From positions 6,177,920 to 6,241,919 of the forward strand of contig CM034241.1 in NCBI GenBank assembly GCA_019916065.1: a stretch of DNA of 64,000 nt, written 5' to 3'. The stretch comes from Vitellaria paradoxa. Lineage: Eukaryota > Streptophyta > Magnoliopsida > Ericales > Sapotaceae. Both the position numbers and the translations under genes were made by a program. Under the pieces are notes generated by a model. That model saw nothing but the letters and a program-made list of their open reading frames with translations, did no database searches and had not been told where the DNA came from. Below are positions 27,001 to 35,904 of this stretch, one piece after another. Numbering within the stretch: position 1 is the stretch's first letter; each line of letters starts with the position of its first letter.

Positions 27001-29036
27001 AAGTCTTCCTCTCCACCTAAATTGGACAATCATATTTGGACTGACCAACTATCAAAGGGACAGATGCCGAAACTGATTTTCCATCTCCTTTAACTTTAAT
27101 TCTGACCCATTTGTAATTGAAGGAACTATTCCAGCACTCTTCTATGCCTTGAAAGCCGCCACAATAATTTCCAATACTCTAGAATACATTGATGCTCCAA
27201 AGATGGACTGGAACACCTATCACCTTTATCCAAACAGAATTTGGATTCCATTCTCTTCTAGAGCAGCAAATCCAATTATGCCAGGCATCTAATAACAGAT
27301 AGTTCCCATCTATGAAGTGATCTTTCTTAAATACTTGATTAGCAATCTCTTTGGAGGGAAAAATGAAAAGGTATCTATCAACTTCTAGTTCCTTTACTTC
27401 AACACCTCCAGGAAATGACCATTTATTGTTCACCCAAGATAGAATTTTATTAAAATTAGGCTTAACAGAGATTGAATCTCCAAAACTCCCAACCAAGCAT
27501 CTGTTCAGCCTATGACTACTCAAAACAGCATCCTCAAAGTTGACTGATACCTGATGTCTATTGAAAGAGCTTCGGATTTTGTGAGGATTCTAGACAGGAA
27601 TAGCAACTGCCTGAAGATAAGATCTTTCAGCCTTCGAAGACTGCATATAAACTCCATCTTTCTGGTCGAGGGTTTACTAGATTGGAAGGAGACGTTATTT
27701 GTGACTTGAGGGCTCCTAGGGATGAAAGGTTCTATAATCTTAGCAAAGAAATCCCATCCTTTCCCATCCATCAACTCAGGGATCATAACCAACCTCCTCT
27801 CAAATGGAGCAAAGAGACGAAGCTCAAGCATTCTACCTAGACCGTCTGAAATAAGAGAATAGAGAATAGTTCTAGCTCCTCCTCTGATGTTGCCTAGCTG
27901 CAGTTTTCTTTCAACCTTTCTTTGTAGACTCCAACAAATTTCCTGAAGCCATCTAAGTTCTTCGTTGTATAAAACCATTTCTCTGACATAGCCTCTTCCT
28001 CTTTCCACTAGTCTAATGCCTCCTTTGAACTTAAAATCCTCAGCTATATCAATGGTAACATGACTAACTTGAAAAGATTTCCTGATTCTACCGCCATGAA
28101 TAGGGTAGAACCACCTACTAGAGTTCCTAATATGGTGCATGATAGCAAAAATTAGCTAAACATGTACCGAGAGCATTTTGCAAGCTTAAAATATGGATAT
28201 ATGTTTCATCTAGCTAAGCAATTGATTTATGGATTGAATGAATCAGATATGCATGAATGCAAAGATTCGAGCCAATGCCATTGCAGCATTTGGAGCTCTA
28301 AGCAGCTACGGAATTGATGCACAGCATGAGGCTTTTGTGGAGCAGGTTTGTCCCTCACCATTTGAGACTCCTTAATACATTACAAGTTTAAAGGAATTAA
28401 ATAATTGATTTTAAATTTGCAAATTGTTGATTTATTTGTATTTATGATATGCGTAGAAAACTTGGGTAAGCCCATTTTAACCCGCATAGATGCTTGTATT
28501 TGTATGTTGATGTTGCAATAGGATTTCCCTTTTCTAATTCTGTCAAACCGTCTTCCCATATTTTTATAAAGTTCAATACTTGAATTGTTGTTGGATGAAA
28601 GAAGCATAAAGGAATGTACATCTTTCTTTCCAGATCTATTAATGATTGTTATGCTTCATTTTGTTTTATTTTGTTGCTCAGTGGTAAAAATTTTCTTATA
28701 TGTATATGAATTTTCTTATTTGGAAACATTTCTTTTTGTAATTTTTTTCTTTTTTTTTTTTTTTTGTAAATGTAAATAACATGCTTAAAAAACAAGGGGG
28801 GGGGGAGAAGAAAATTAAATTTTGGTGAAAAAATCCATATAAGACGAAAAAAGGCTAAAAAGAAAAACACTAGTTTTTCCATTCCCAAATCAACCCTAAG
28901 ACTTCGTTTTTCACCAAGAATTGATTTTTTGTTTTGGTTTAATAGTTTTTAGACATGTTATTCACATTCATAAAAAAATTTAGAAAAAAATCATTAAAAT
29001 AGAAAATGTCTAGGTAAAAAAGTTATTTTTTTATAA

Positions 29037-29067
<31 letters not shown>

Positions 29068-32000
29068 GAAAAGCCATCTTCTTTCTTACATACGTAAATT
29101 TTCCTATTTTTAAGCATTATTTTTGCAACTTTTTTGATGAATGTGAATAATATGCCTAAAAGCTATTTAAAAAAAAATTGAAGTTTAGTGAAAATAGCCA
29201 CATAAAATGAAAAAAGTTAAAAAGAAAAAAAAAAATTAGCTATTTGGTTCCTAAGCGGAGTCTTAGTTATTTAATGTTTTCTTAGGAGTAGTCGTAACTT
29301 AGTACTTATATAAGGATGTAATGTAGTCTTTACTTTTCATGTAAAGTTTGGATATTAATATATTAAGTCTGTCAGGCACCGCTTGACAAAGCTTCCAATT
29401 TTCAATTTTTAGTTTTCACCTTTTTTTCATTTTTTGAAAATTGAACATGAAAACTCATTTAGTAAATTTGTTTTCAGTTTTCAAAAAAAAAAATCAAAAT
29501 TTTCAAAAATTTTGAAAACATAAAAAATGTGTTTTCTCGAGATTTCATTTTCCTCCACAATTACTATCAATCACAACAATCATCTCCCGTTAACCACCAC
29601 TGTCCACCGGCAGCCACCAATGCCATTGCCTCTAACCACCACCGTAGCCACCCCCCACCCGCCTCCGGTCATCACTAATCGCCATCCCTTACCCACCTCC
29701 AACTACTGCAAATCGCTGCCAACCGCCACCACCTCTGACCACTGTGGTACATTGCCTGTTGCCCACCACCTAGCTCCCACCGCCACCATCGGATGGCCAC
29801 CATTTGCATTGCCAGTCGCCACTCACATCCAACCACTGCCACTGCTATCGACTGTCGCCCACTTCTAACAACCGTTGGTCAACCACCACCAACCTCTAGC
29901 CGCTGTCGCCCACCGTCACCTACTGTCATTGATTGAGCACTATTAAGTGCTATAACTACCAACTATTGTTACCAAATGCACTTTCAAGTTCTCTCTCTCT
30001 CTCTCTCTCACTCTTTTTCCCTACTATGAAATGAATACTAAAAATAAAAAATTGAACATAAAAACAAAACTAAAAACTGACAGTTTTGTTAAACGAGCCC
30101 TTAGTCTTCTATTTTCCATTCTACAACAACAACAACAACATAAACCTTATCCCACTAGGTGGGGTCGGCTACATGGATCACACGGCACCACTGTGTTCTA
30201 TCAAAAACCATATCTTGATGTAAATCATTTATAATAAGGTCTCTTCTGATAACTTCTCCAAGTGTTCTTTTAGGTCTTCTTCTACTTCTTCTTATTGGAC
30301 TAAAAACCATTTGATCAACTCTCCTCACTGGAGCCTCTAGTGGTCTTCTTTGCTCATGACCAAACCACCTTAACCGGATATTTATCTTCTCCTCCTCAAT
30401 AGGTGCAACCCCAACTTTCTCCCTAATACAATCATTTCGAGTCTTTATCTTTTCTTGAATGTCCACTCATCCATCTCAACATTCTCAATTCTGCTACACC
30501 AATTTTTTGCTCTTGTTGTCCCTTTAGTGCCCAGCACTCGCTTCCATAGAGCATAGTTGGTCTTATAGCAGTTCGGTAGAACTTTCCTTTAAGTTTATTA
30601 GATACCTTGCGGTCACAAATGACTCTCGATGCATTTTTCCATTTTAACCACCCAGCTTGTATCCTATATACAATATCCTCATCAATTTCTCGTCACTTTG
30701 TAAAATCAATCCAAGATATCGGAACCTTGACACTTTTGGTATGCTGTGCTCTCCAATTTTTACTTCCAAATTATTACTAGCTCGTCTCTTGTTAAACTTA
30801 CGTTCCATATACTTTGTCTTGCTCCTACTTAAACGGAAACCTTTGATTCTAAGGTTTCTCTCCACACCTCAAGTTTAGTATTAACTTCCTCTCTCGACTC
30901 CTCTACTAAAACTATATCATCCGCAAAAAGCATACATTTAGGCACTGCTTCTTGAATATGTCTAGTAAGTACGTCCAAAACTAAAGTGAAAAGGTATGGG
31001 CTTAAGGATGACCCTTGATGCAACCCTATCTTTATGGAAAAATCTTTAGTCATACCTCCAGGAGTTCTAACACTTGTTGTTGCTCCCTCATACATATCCT
31101 TTATAGCACAAATATAAGTTATACGGACACCTTGCTTTTCCAATGTCTTCCATAAAACTTCTCATGGCACCCAATCGTAAGCCTTTTCTAAATCAATGAA
31201 AACCATGTGCAGGTCTATCTCTTTACTCCGGTTCCTTTCCATCAAACCTCGCAAAAGGTATATAGTCTCCGTTGTTGATCTTTCTGGCATAAATCCAAAT
31301 TGGTTCTCTGATATTCGAGTCTCTTGAGTCTTGTCTTAATCTGTACTCAATCACTCTTTCCCAAAGCTTCATAGTGTAGCTCATGAGTTTGATCCCTCGG
31401 TAGTTTCCACAGTTCTTTCCCAAAGCCATTTTCCATTCTACGATCTAAAGAAATTCTTAGATATAACCAAAACACTACACAACATTCTGATTCTCCATTG
31501 AGCTAATATTCTAAATAGATTTTTTTCCCCCTTGGATTACAACTGTATAATAAAAAATTGGTTTTTTTTATTGTTCCTACATAGATCCAAATATAACTGT
31601 ACTAGTACTATAAAAATGAATAAATACTTAATATTTCATGTATGTATATAAAAACTATCATGCCCTTTTTTCTTGTGTCCCGATTTTCTTGATAGTAGTC
31701 GTGTTAGTGTGACCATGTATTATCATATTTGTGCTACGTGACTGCATCCATGCTTCGAAATCCTCATTATTGTCATTTTTACTGTTGGCTTAACCAGTTA
31801 ATAAACAATTATGGAAGCAAACTACAGATTTAGGTGTTATTTCAATATTTTTATCTCCCCTAAAATTGCACATGATGTTCTTACGTGAATGGTAACTCTT
31901 ACTTTCAATGCACTTGTCTACATTATGAATTTAATGGTGCTAGGATCCTCTGTAACAATTAAAACAATCTTCTTATTATTTTCTTAAATTCTCACTTGGT

Positions 32001-32118
32001 TGGACGGTTATTGCTGGTCTCAGGTACATGCTACTCTTCCGCGCTTGGTTTTGCATCTTCATGATGAGGATCTCTCTGTTCGGCAGGCTTGTCGGGTAAA
32101 TGATTAGCAATCAGGCCC

Positions 32119-32150
<32 letters not shown>

Positions 32151-33608
32151 GTGGTGTGTAACTAACTATTGCTGTTTTATTTGATTGATAGAACACGCTG
32201 AAAAGAATTGTCCCAATAATGGAATTGGATGTACTGTCCAGCCTTTTCAACACACATTGTTTTAACTCTGACCACCGGTATGCATTTAATGATACAGAAG
32301 TTTCATTACTTTGTTGACCTTTTGGGCTTCCTTATGGTGGCAAAATTTCAGTTGAGTACTTTTGTGTATTTTTAGAAGTGACTACGAGGACTTTGTCAGA
32401 GATCTCACAAGGCAATTCATTCAACATCTGGCCCCCAGGGTTGATTCTTATATGGCGTCAATTATACAGGTTCACACACTGAATGAAAAGCCCTTACACT
32501 CCGTTTGGAAACATTCTTATCTTAGAATTGATCTGATTTTAAAATAAAGAATTGATTTGATTTGATTTGATAAATGAAATTTTGTGTTTGGTATGCATAT
32601 TTGAATTTAAGAATTGAATTGAATTAATTTACAAGAAATACTATATTTGACCATGTTAATAGAAAATAAAAAATATGTTAAATATGATATATGAGGGTAA
32701 GTCCACTTAGGTGGTTTAAGAAAAAAAAAATGAATTCTCATCACATTTTATTGTTTTGGATTAGATTTTATTGAAATCCTAAAATTTAAATTATGAAATG
32801 AAATCAAATTTAACTCATAAAATCTTTTTTTTAATTCCAAACATAAGAATTAGTGAGAATTCTCACCAAATTAAATCAAATCCTACCAAATCCACCATTC
32901 CAAATAAAGTGTTATGTTCAATTGAAAGCTTTGTTCAATTGAAAGCTTTAACTGTGTTCATGACCTGCAAATTATGTTCCATTGGCAATTCAATCCAACT
33001 TCACAAATCCTTTCCAGACTACATAAATGAGACTTGGCCTCTTTTCATAGTTTTTATCTATTTCAACACTTAGAAGAAAAAGAATAATGGGTTTAGGAGA
33101 GAGATTTACTTCGCAATGTAGAGGGGATAGGAATATAATACTTTGTGGGTTTATTTGGGTTGGTGGTTGGGGAGGAATGTTGACTAATAATAGCTACCAA
33201 CCTTTCATGGGCTATATTCTTGATTGTGCAGGCATATGATGCTCCTTGGCCAGTTATTCAAGCAAATGCCATTTACTTCTCCAGCTGCATGCTTTGTATC
33301 TCGGATGATCAACACATCTCAGCTCTGTATTATACCCAGGTTATTCTCAGACGCATTTAGTGTCAGTTGTTTGTGTTAATTACAGCTAAAGTCAACGCAT
33401 TGGAATATGTAATATTGTCTTCTTTTAGGTGTTTTCTATGTTGGTGGGCAAAATGAATCGGTCTGCTGATGCAATTGTTAGAGCAACTTGCTCCTCATCT
33501 ATTGGCTTATTACTGAAATCCACAAATTCACTCTCATGGAGAGACGCTCGGCTTGATCAAGTGGAATCATTTAGGAGAGGGCATGACTCAGAACCTAGTA
33601 AGAAGTAG
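6010..33608 (+). CDS. SGR6: SGR6/MROH1-like HEAT-repeat protein (C-terminal ~1,046 aa, 28 exons)
   Basis: The joined exons read as one continuous protein that I recognise as the plant homologue of animal MROH1. In Arabidopsis it is SHOOT GRAVITROPISM 6, a large HEAT-repeat protein linked to vacuolar-membrane behaviour in early shoot gravitropism. All 28 exons have GT-AG borders and the phases agree at every junction, ending in TAG at 33606-33608. HEAT units are easy to see late in the protein, for example [15 protein letters not shown] (exon 20), [16 protein letters not shown] (exon 21), [16 protein letters not shown] (exon 23) and [17 protein letters not shown] (exons 24-25). No membrane segment or catalytic motif is visible, which fits a scaffold. 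The family is about 1,700 aa, so roughly 650 N-terminal residues are missing from the window. The first visible base completes a codon begun in an earlier exon. Introns range from 79 bp to 6.5 kb, and the largest are transposon-filled. The frame carries no stop or frameshift, so the gene looks functional. Confidence 0.93.
7290..7960. repeat. extreme A/T low-complexity block
   Basis: About 670 bp made almost only of AATTAAAT, TTATTAAAAAT and ATAAAATATATTT-like words, with long stretches lacking any G or C. It looks like a decayed AT-rich minisatellite with words repeated every 60-110 bp. Examples are TTTATTAAAAATAATTTAAT near 7670, 7745 and 7850, and the phrase AATAAAATATATTTCA at several sites. 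Confidence 0.8.
8895..9765 (+). repeat. interleaved direct duplication A-B-A'-B'
   Basis: Segment A (about 8908-9055) recurs as A' (about 9208-9352), sharing the phrases CTGATTTCTTCATCTTCTA and AAGCCACTGCACCTGT. Segment B (about 9061-9200, starting TAGACATTAAGAAGATATTT) recurs as B' (about 9627-9765). A and A' are only a few percent diverged, while B' is more diverged and separated from A' by about 275 bp of other sequence. This fits a roughly 300-bp tandem duplication later split by an insertion. Confidence 0.85.
12880..14315 (+). mobile_element. decayed Ty1/Copia relic in intron 13
   Basis: On the plus strand, about 13775-14150 reads as Copia RNase H with stops and shifts: [13 protein letters not shown], then [45 protein letters not shown] and LLKL followed by a region that normally closes pol. 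Flanking stretches at about 12895-13050 and 14180-14315 resemble each other in order. Both contain a TAGATRTTTAG phrase, then an ATAGGCC/AGAGGCAT tract, then AATCTTGKNCTTCAATAAT. They are probably the two LTRs. Most of the internal region (gag, integrase, most of RT) is missing. The opposite-strand open frame at 13686-14033 is a shadow. Confidence 0.72.
14508..16502 (+). other. 2.0-kb intron, non-coding, A-rich repeats
   Basis: No coding signal. It contains three degenerate tandem units at about 14718-15060, several poly-A runs (14885-14902, 14941-14962, 15033-15061), a G run at 15738-15747 and a C run near 16089-16106. A phrase rich in GCCCGCGCG sits at 14610-14622, close to the left edge. 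Confidence 0.65.
14718..15060 (+). repeat. three degenerate tandem units of ~110 bp
   Basis: Three successive units begin with AATCACTAATAAAAAGAGA (14721), AATTACTAATAAAAAAAGA (14815) and AATCACCAATCAAAAGAGA (14966). Each continues with a TGACT/TGACC tract, then CACTTTGACCAAA or a variant, and ends in a poly-A run. Confidence 0.65.
17229..19173 (+). other. 1.95-kb intron with one MITE
   Basis: Apart from the Tourist-like MITE at 18194-18589 I see only AT-rich sequence with poly-T runs (18791-18808, 18847-18866). No coding sequence is supported. Confidence 0.7.
18194..18589. mobile_element. Tourist-like MITE (PIF/Harbinger type), 396 bp
   Basis: The ends form terminal inverted repeats: left GGCAATGCTTGTTTAGGGGA, right (reverse complement) GGCTATGTTTGTTTTGAGGG. 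They are followed on both sides by further inverted similarity (GGATTGGAT). A TTA trinucleotide flanks both ends (18191-18193 and 18590-18592), the target duplication expected for PIF/Harbinger elements. It has no coding capacity. Confidence 0.85.
19275..20402 (+). other. 1.1-kb intron, nothing recognised
   Basis: AT-rich sequence without recognisable coding or element ends. A C/T-rich tract lies near 19585-19675. The short open frame at 19991-20182 has no resemblance to known proteins. Confidence 0.6.
20509..21483 (+). other. 1.0-kb intron, nothing recognised
   Basis: AT-rich intron with poly-T runs. Open frames on both strands (20652-20885, 20587-20778, 21004-21189, 21227-21430) look random. 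Confidence 0.6.
22243..25878 (-). pseudogene. LINE ORF2 (endonuclease-reverse transcriptase), broken only by nonsense codons
   Basis: A single reading frame of 1,212 codons runs from ATG at 25878 to the stop at 22243. It starts [13 protein letters not shown], the opening of an AP-type endonuclease, with LQETK and GDFN motifs and SDHFP near its end. Reverse transcriptase motifs follow: [29 protein letters not shown] and the catalytic [11 protein letters not shown] WKxxVPTRVxFFxW segment and [18 protein letters not shown] near the C-terminus are the usual plant LINE zinc-binding tail. Four in-frame stops interrupt it, at 25477-25479 (TGA), 24841-24843, 23383-23385 and 23158-23160 (all TAG). There is no frameshift. 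A conserved Asp in the first RT box appears intact ([12 protein letters not shown], though family members usually have KAYD). Confidence 0.9.
25990..28140 (-). pseudogene. LINE ORF1 (DUF4283-like nucleic-acid-binding protein), frameshifted
   Basis: The minus strand is open from 28140 to 27520 ([20 protein letters not shown]), continues one frame over at 27523-27179 ([20 protein letters not shown], then [15 protein letters not shown], typical of the DUF4283 region of plant LINE ORF1), and returns to the first frame at 27048-25990. Between 27179 and 27048 another frame reads [19 protein letters not shown], so at least two shifts separate the parts. The last piece is a low-complexity linker ending in a basic tail. 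Role by family knowledge: binding LINE RNA during retrotransposition. Confidence 0.75.
29375..30100. mobile_element. non-autonomous inverted-repeat DNA element with CCA-rich core
   Basis: The left edge GGCACCGCTTGACAAAGCTT pairs with the reverse complement of the right edge, GGGCTCGTTTAACAAAACTG. Both are followed by tracts containing ATTTTTAGTTTT. The core (about 29560-29930) is unusually C-rich on the plus strand, with dozens of CCACC/CCGCC words against an AT-rich surrounding. A CT dinucleotide run lies at 29987-30008. The flanking trinucleotides are TCA and TTA, so a target duplication is not convincing and the class is uncertain. The 113-codon open frame in the core is a by-product of the CCA repeats. 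Confidence 0.55.
30125..31427 (-). mobile_element. 5'-truncated RTE-clade LINE with 14-bp target duplication
   Basis: The plus-strand left edge is a (CAA)n run followed by a tract whose complement is the well-known plant RTE 3' end (GTAGCCGACCCCACCTAGTG, then GGATAAGG and a TTG tail). The minus strand reads as RTE reverse transcriptase with stops and shifts: [20 protein letters not shown] (31405-31340), [33 protein letters not shown], then VSRFRYLG and WFGHEQRRP near the 3' end. The 14-bp sequence ATTTTCCATTCTAC occurs at both edges (30111-30124 and 31428-31441). The endonuclease half is missing, which is the usual 5' truncation. Confidence 0.9.
32118..32151 (+). repeat. CT microsatellite in intron
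   Basis: A CT dinucleotide run interrupted by one TTT, directly after exon 24's donor. It lies in the 96-bp intron between exons 24 and 25 and may form part of its polypyrimidine stretch. Confidence 0.9.
32497..32911. mobile_element. Tourist-like MITE, 415 bp
   Basis: The left edge CACTCCGTTTGGAA and the complement of the right edge CACTTTATTTGGAA form an inverted repeat. Inverted similarity extends inward (GATTTGATTTGATTT against AAATTAAATCAAATC). TTA flanks both ends (32494-32496 and 32912-32914). No coding capacity. It sits in the intron between exons 26 and 27. Confidence 0.78.
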
Positions 33609-33960
33609 CAATATGTGACCCGAAGGATAATTTTACAATTTTGATTGGATGGTTTGGATAGCTCTCAATAATGAAATGTTTACTGAGCAAGCTTGATCTT
33701 GTTGGGTATGGTAGTGATGCCAAGGAAAAGTAGTCTGTAATTTACAACCAATGAAGTAAGTCAGTTGAGGAATGTGAGCCCAGAATCCCTGTAACTGTGT
33801 TGTTTATATTTGTTAATATGTACAGTTGCCAAGAATGTAATATTATGGGTGAGGCCTGTAGTCATTTGTATTAGCTGGTTAATTGGTTGTTTATGTTTGT
33901 AAATTGGTGTCATATCTTATTTGTTGTTTTCAATAGAAGATGTTCAAAATGTGTTGGTGG
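33609..33960 (+). other. probable 3' UTR of the SGR6-like gene
   Basis: Sequence after the TAG contains AATAATG (33668), several TTTGTA/TGTATT words (33810-33900) and CAATAGAA near 33933, a pattern compatible with plant poly(A) signals. The exact cleavage site cannot be read from the sequence. Confidence 0.5.
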
Positions 33961-35290
33961 TGTATGTCATGAACCAAGTCATCAACTTTTTTGCATTTTG
34001 CTTTTGTCTGTAACTGTCAGTAATTATTGAAGTTTTTCTTTTTCATTAAATTGCCTCTGTAGTCCCATTTCAGTTCTTCCTTCCCTTTCCTGCTACTTGA
34101 GTGGCTGGTGGATGTATCTGCAATAGATATTTCTATTTTTATTTATTTATTTATTTATTATTATTAATCTTTTTTTTTTCCTTTTTTGTTTTTGTGGTGA
34201 CTCTAAAGGGTGGCTTGGAGCAGGTATGACTTCTGGATAGAGTGACCCGCCTTTTCTATCTGTAATGCAGTCTCAACCTTATGATTGTGGAGTGGGTGTT
34301 TTATGGATGAATGCTGTTTGGTTGAAAAATGTTTGTTTTATTACTTTCAAAATTTGTGACAGAAATCAAAAGCAAAGCAGCTCTGTTTTCGTCTTTCAGC
34401 ATGTGGGTACCCCCCCCCCCCAAAAAATAATCTTAATAATAATAAGATAATTCTAACGTTTATTAATTTTGGAAAATCAAAAACAATATATTGTAGCTTA
34501 GATAAGTATTCTGTATATTGGAGGGGAGATTTCGTAAATTACATGATTATTCTTCTTGTGTGGGTAAGGTGTAAGATTGTGTTTGAATTCAAGAATTTGA
34601 AATTAAGGAATTTGTTACTATTCATTAAATGAGAATTAGTCAAATATAACTGTTAATTTTAGATGTGAATTTTATTATAGATTTGAGTAGTTGAATATAA
34701 CAAATTATGATAGATTTGAAATCATCAAATAGAGAAATAGTTGTTTGAAATTCTTTATAATTAATGGCTCTACTATTTTATTAGTAATTATTGTATATTG
34801 TCAATGTATTTTTATATTGAACTTCCTGAAATGTTAAAAGGTGTGTTTAGTTTGAAGTTTTGGCAAAGAAAAAAATATATATATACACAACAAAAGGGAA
34901 AAAAAAAAAGAATTTTAAAATCTTAAATCTCGTACTCTGTTTTTCTTTCATTTTTTGTTACCATAAATCAAATAATAGAAGTTTGGAGTCCCTATCCCTC
35001 CTCCTCCTCCTCATTATTATTTGTCTAGTTTTTGATCAAAACATATTCTAACAATTTGTTTGAGTTAGGATTTAGTTAGAGAGTAGAAAACTAAAGAGAA
35101 AAGGGGGGGAATAAAGGAAGAGAATACAAAATATAAAATATATGTTGTTATTTGTTTGAGTTATAAATATAAGAAAATCAAAGGCATTTTTTAATAAATT
35201 AATTTTGGATAAATTATAGTTTAAATCCTTAATTTTTTAACTAAATCTTACTTTAACATAACCTTTTAATTATAACAATTAATAGCATGT
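33961..35290. other. intergenic AT-rich region
   Basis: Between the HEAT-repeat gene and the Gypsy element. It contains TTTA repeats (34139-34160), a C run (34410-34419), an A run near 34897-34910 and a CCT triplet run (34998-35012). No gene or complete element is seen. Confidence 0.6.
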
Positions 35291-35808
35291 GATGGGGTGC
35301 ACCCAATTGAGCTAGTTTGCCCGAATGACTATCATGACCTAAGCTGATTGAGCGATATGAACCTCAGTTGGACCGGACGACCGCTACATTAAAGATAAGA
35401 TTGATTACATCATATTCACGTGTATAACCACCTTTTGGCATATTCTGCAATTTGTGCTTAAGAAAGTGTTATCTGCTGCTTAACAATTTTGATAACTAAT
35501 TAAGGGAATCAACTTGGGCTTTACAATACACATGGCATAATCTGATTGTCTAGGAGTATGATTGTGTGTGACTCATATGCATCTTGACTATACAAGTCCT
35601 GCACCTATATATACACATACTATCTTCTCAAGTATACAGGCACAGGCACAGACACTCTCATCCTACTGAAATTTTGCCAAAATATTTTCTCAATTCTCTT
35701 GTTAACTTAAGCATTGGAGACTTTTTTGGCAGACACTACATCAGTGTATTAGACAGCTTTCCAGACTTATATTAGACTTCAAGAAGATATAAAGTTGTTG
35801 AGTTATCA
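35291..35808 (+). repeat. 5' LTR of the Tat/Gypsy element
   Basis: 518 bp, TGATGGGGTGCACCC at the start and GAGTTATCA at the end. It matches the 3' LTR in order throughout, including CCTGCACC, TTCTCAAGTA and TACTGAAATT phrases. It contains the promoter by family knowledge; TATATATACAC at 35608-35618 is a possible TATA element. Confidence 0.88.
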
Positions 35809-35829
35809 GTTGGCGTTATCTGTAGAAAT
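35809..35829 (+). other. primer binding site of the Tat/Gypsy element (degenerate)
   Basis: Immediately after the LTR, GTTGGCGTTATCTGTAGAA resembles the TTGGCGCCGTCTGTGGGAA commonly found at this place in Tat elements, with several C-to-T and G-to-A changes. Confidence 0.65.
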
Positions 35830-35904
35830 TGACTTTTCTCACAGTTTTTATGGTCCAAATTAGGACCTGCACAAACAAAACCTAAGTCACAACCATCCAA
35901 AGTG

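Larger units (their letters stand above)
22133..28145 (-). mobile_element. near-full-length L1-type LINE, antisense inside an SGR6 intron
   Basis: A non-LTR retrotransposon of about 6 kb lies on the minus strand between exons 22 and 23. Read on the minus strand it has ORF1 (28140-25990), then ORF2 with AP endonuclease, reverse transcriptase and a C-terminal zinc-binding region (25878-22243), then a short 3' end and an A run (plus-strand T run at 22134-22142). The organisation is that of plant L1 LINEs. No target duplication could be identified by eye, so the 5' edge near 28145 is an estimate and the 5' UTR may extend further. The host exons on either side splice in phase, so the insertion is tolerated. 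Confidence 0.88.
28346..32023 (+). other. 3.7-kb intron carrying two mobile elements
   Basis: Outside the inverted-repeat element (29375-30100) and the RTE LINE (30125-31427) it holds poly-T, poly-G and poly-A runs (28741-28765, 28795-28805, 29032-29060) and AT-rich sequence up to 32023. No host coding sequence is seen between exons 23 and 24. Confidence 0.75.
28247..33608 (+). other. SGR6: SGR6-like gene, exons 23-28 (C-terminus)
   Basis: Exon coordinates: 28247-28345, 32024-32095, 32192-32277, 32376-32469, 33232-33339, 33429-33608. Exon 23 follows a 6.46-kb intron filled by an antisense LINE, and exon 24 follows a 3.7-kb intron holding an inverted-repeat element and an RTE LINE. Landmark peptides are [20 protein letters not shown] (exon 24), [16 protein letters not shown] (exon 26) and [20 protein letters not shown] (exon 27). 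The protein ends DSEPSKK. Confidence 0.9.

Noticed and set aside
22133..28145. Target-site duplication for the L1 LINE
   Set aside because: I compared the bases next to the T run at 22134 with those after 28140 and found no match of 7 bp or more, so none is claimed.
29527..29868. 113-codon Pro/Thr-rich open frame
   Set aside because: Produced by CCA-type repeats in a mobile element; no start context or homologue recognised.
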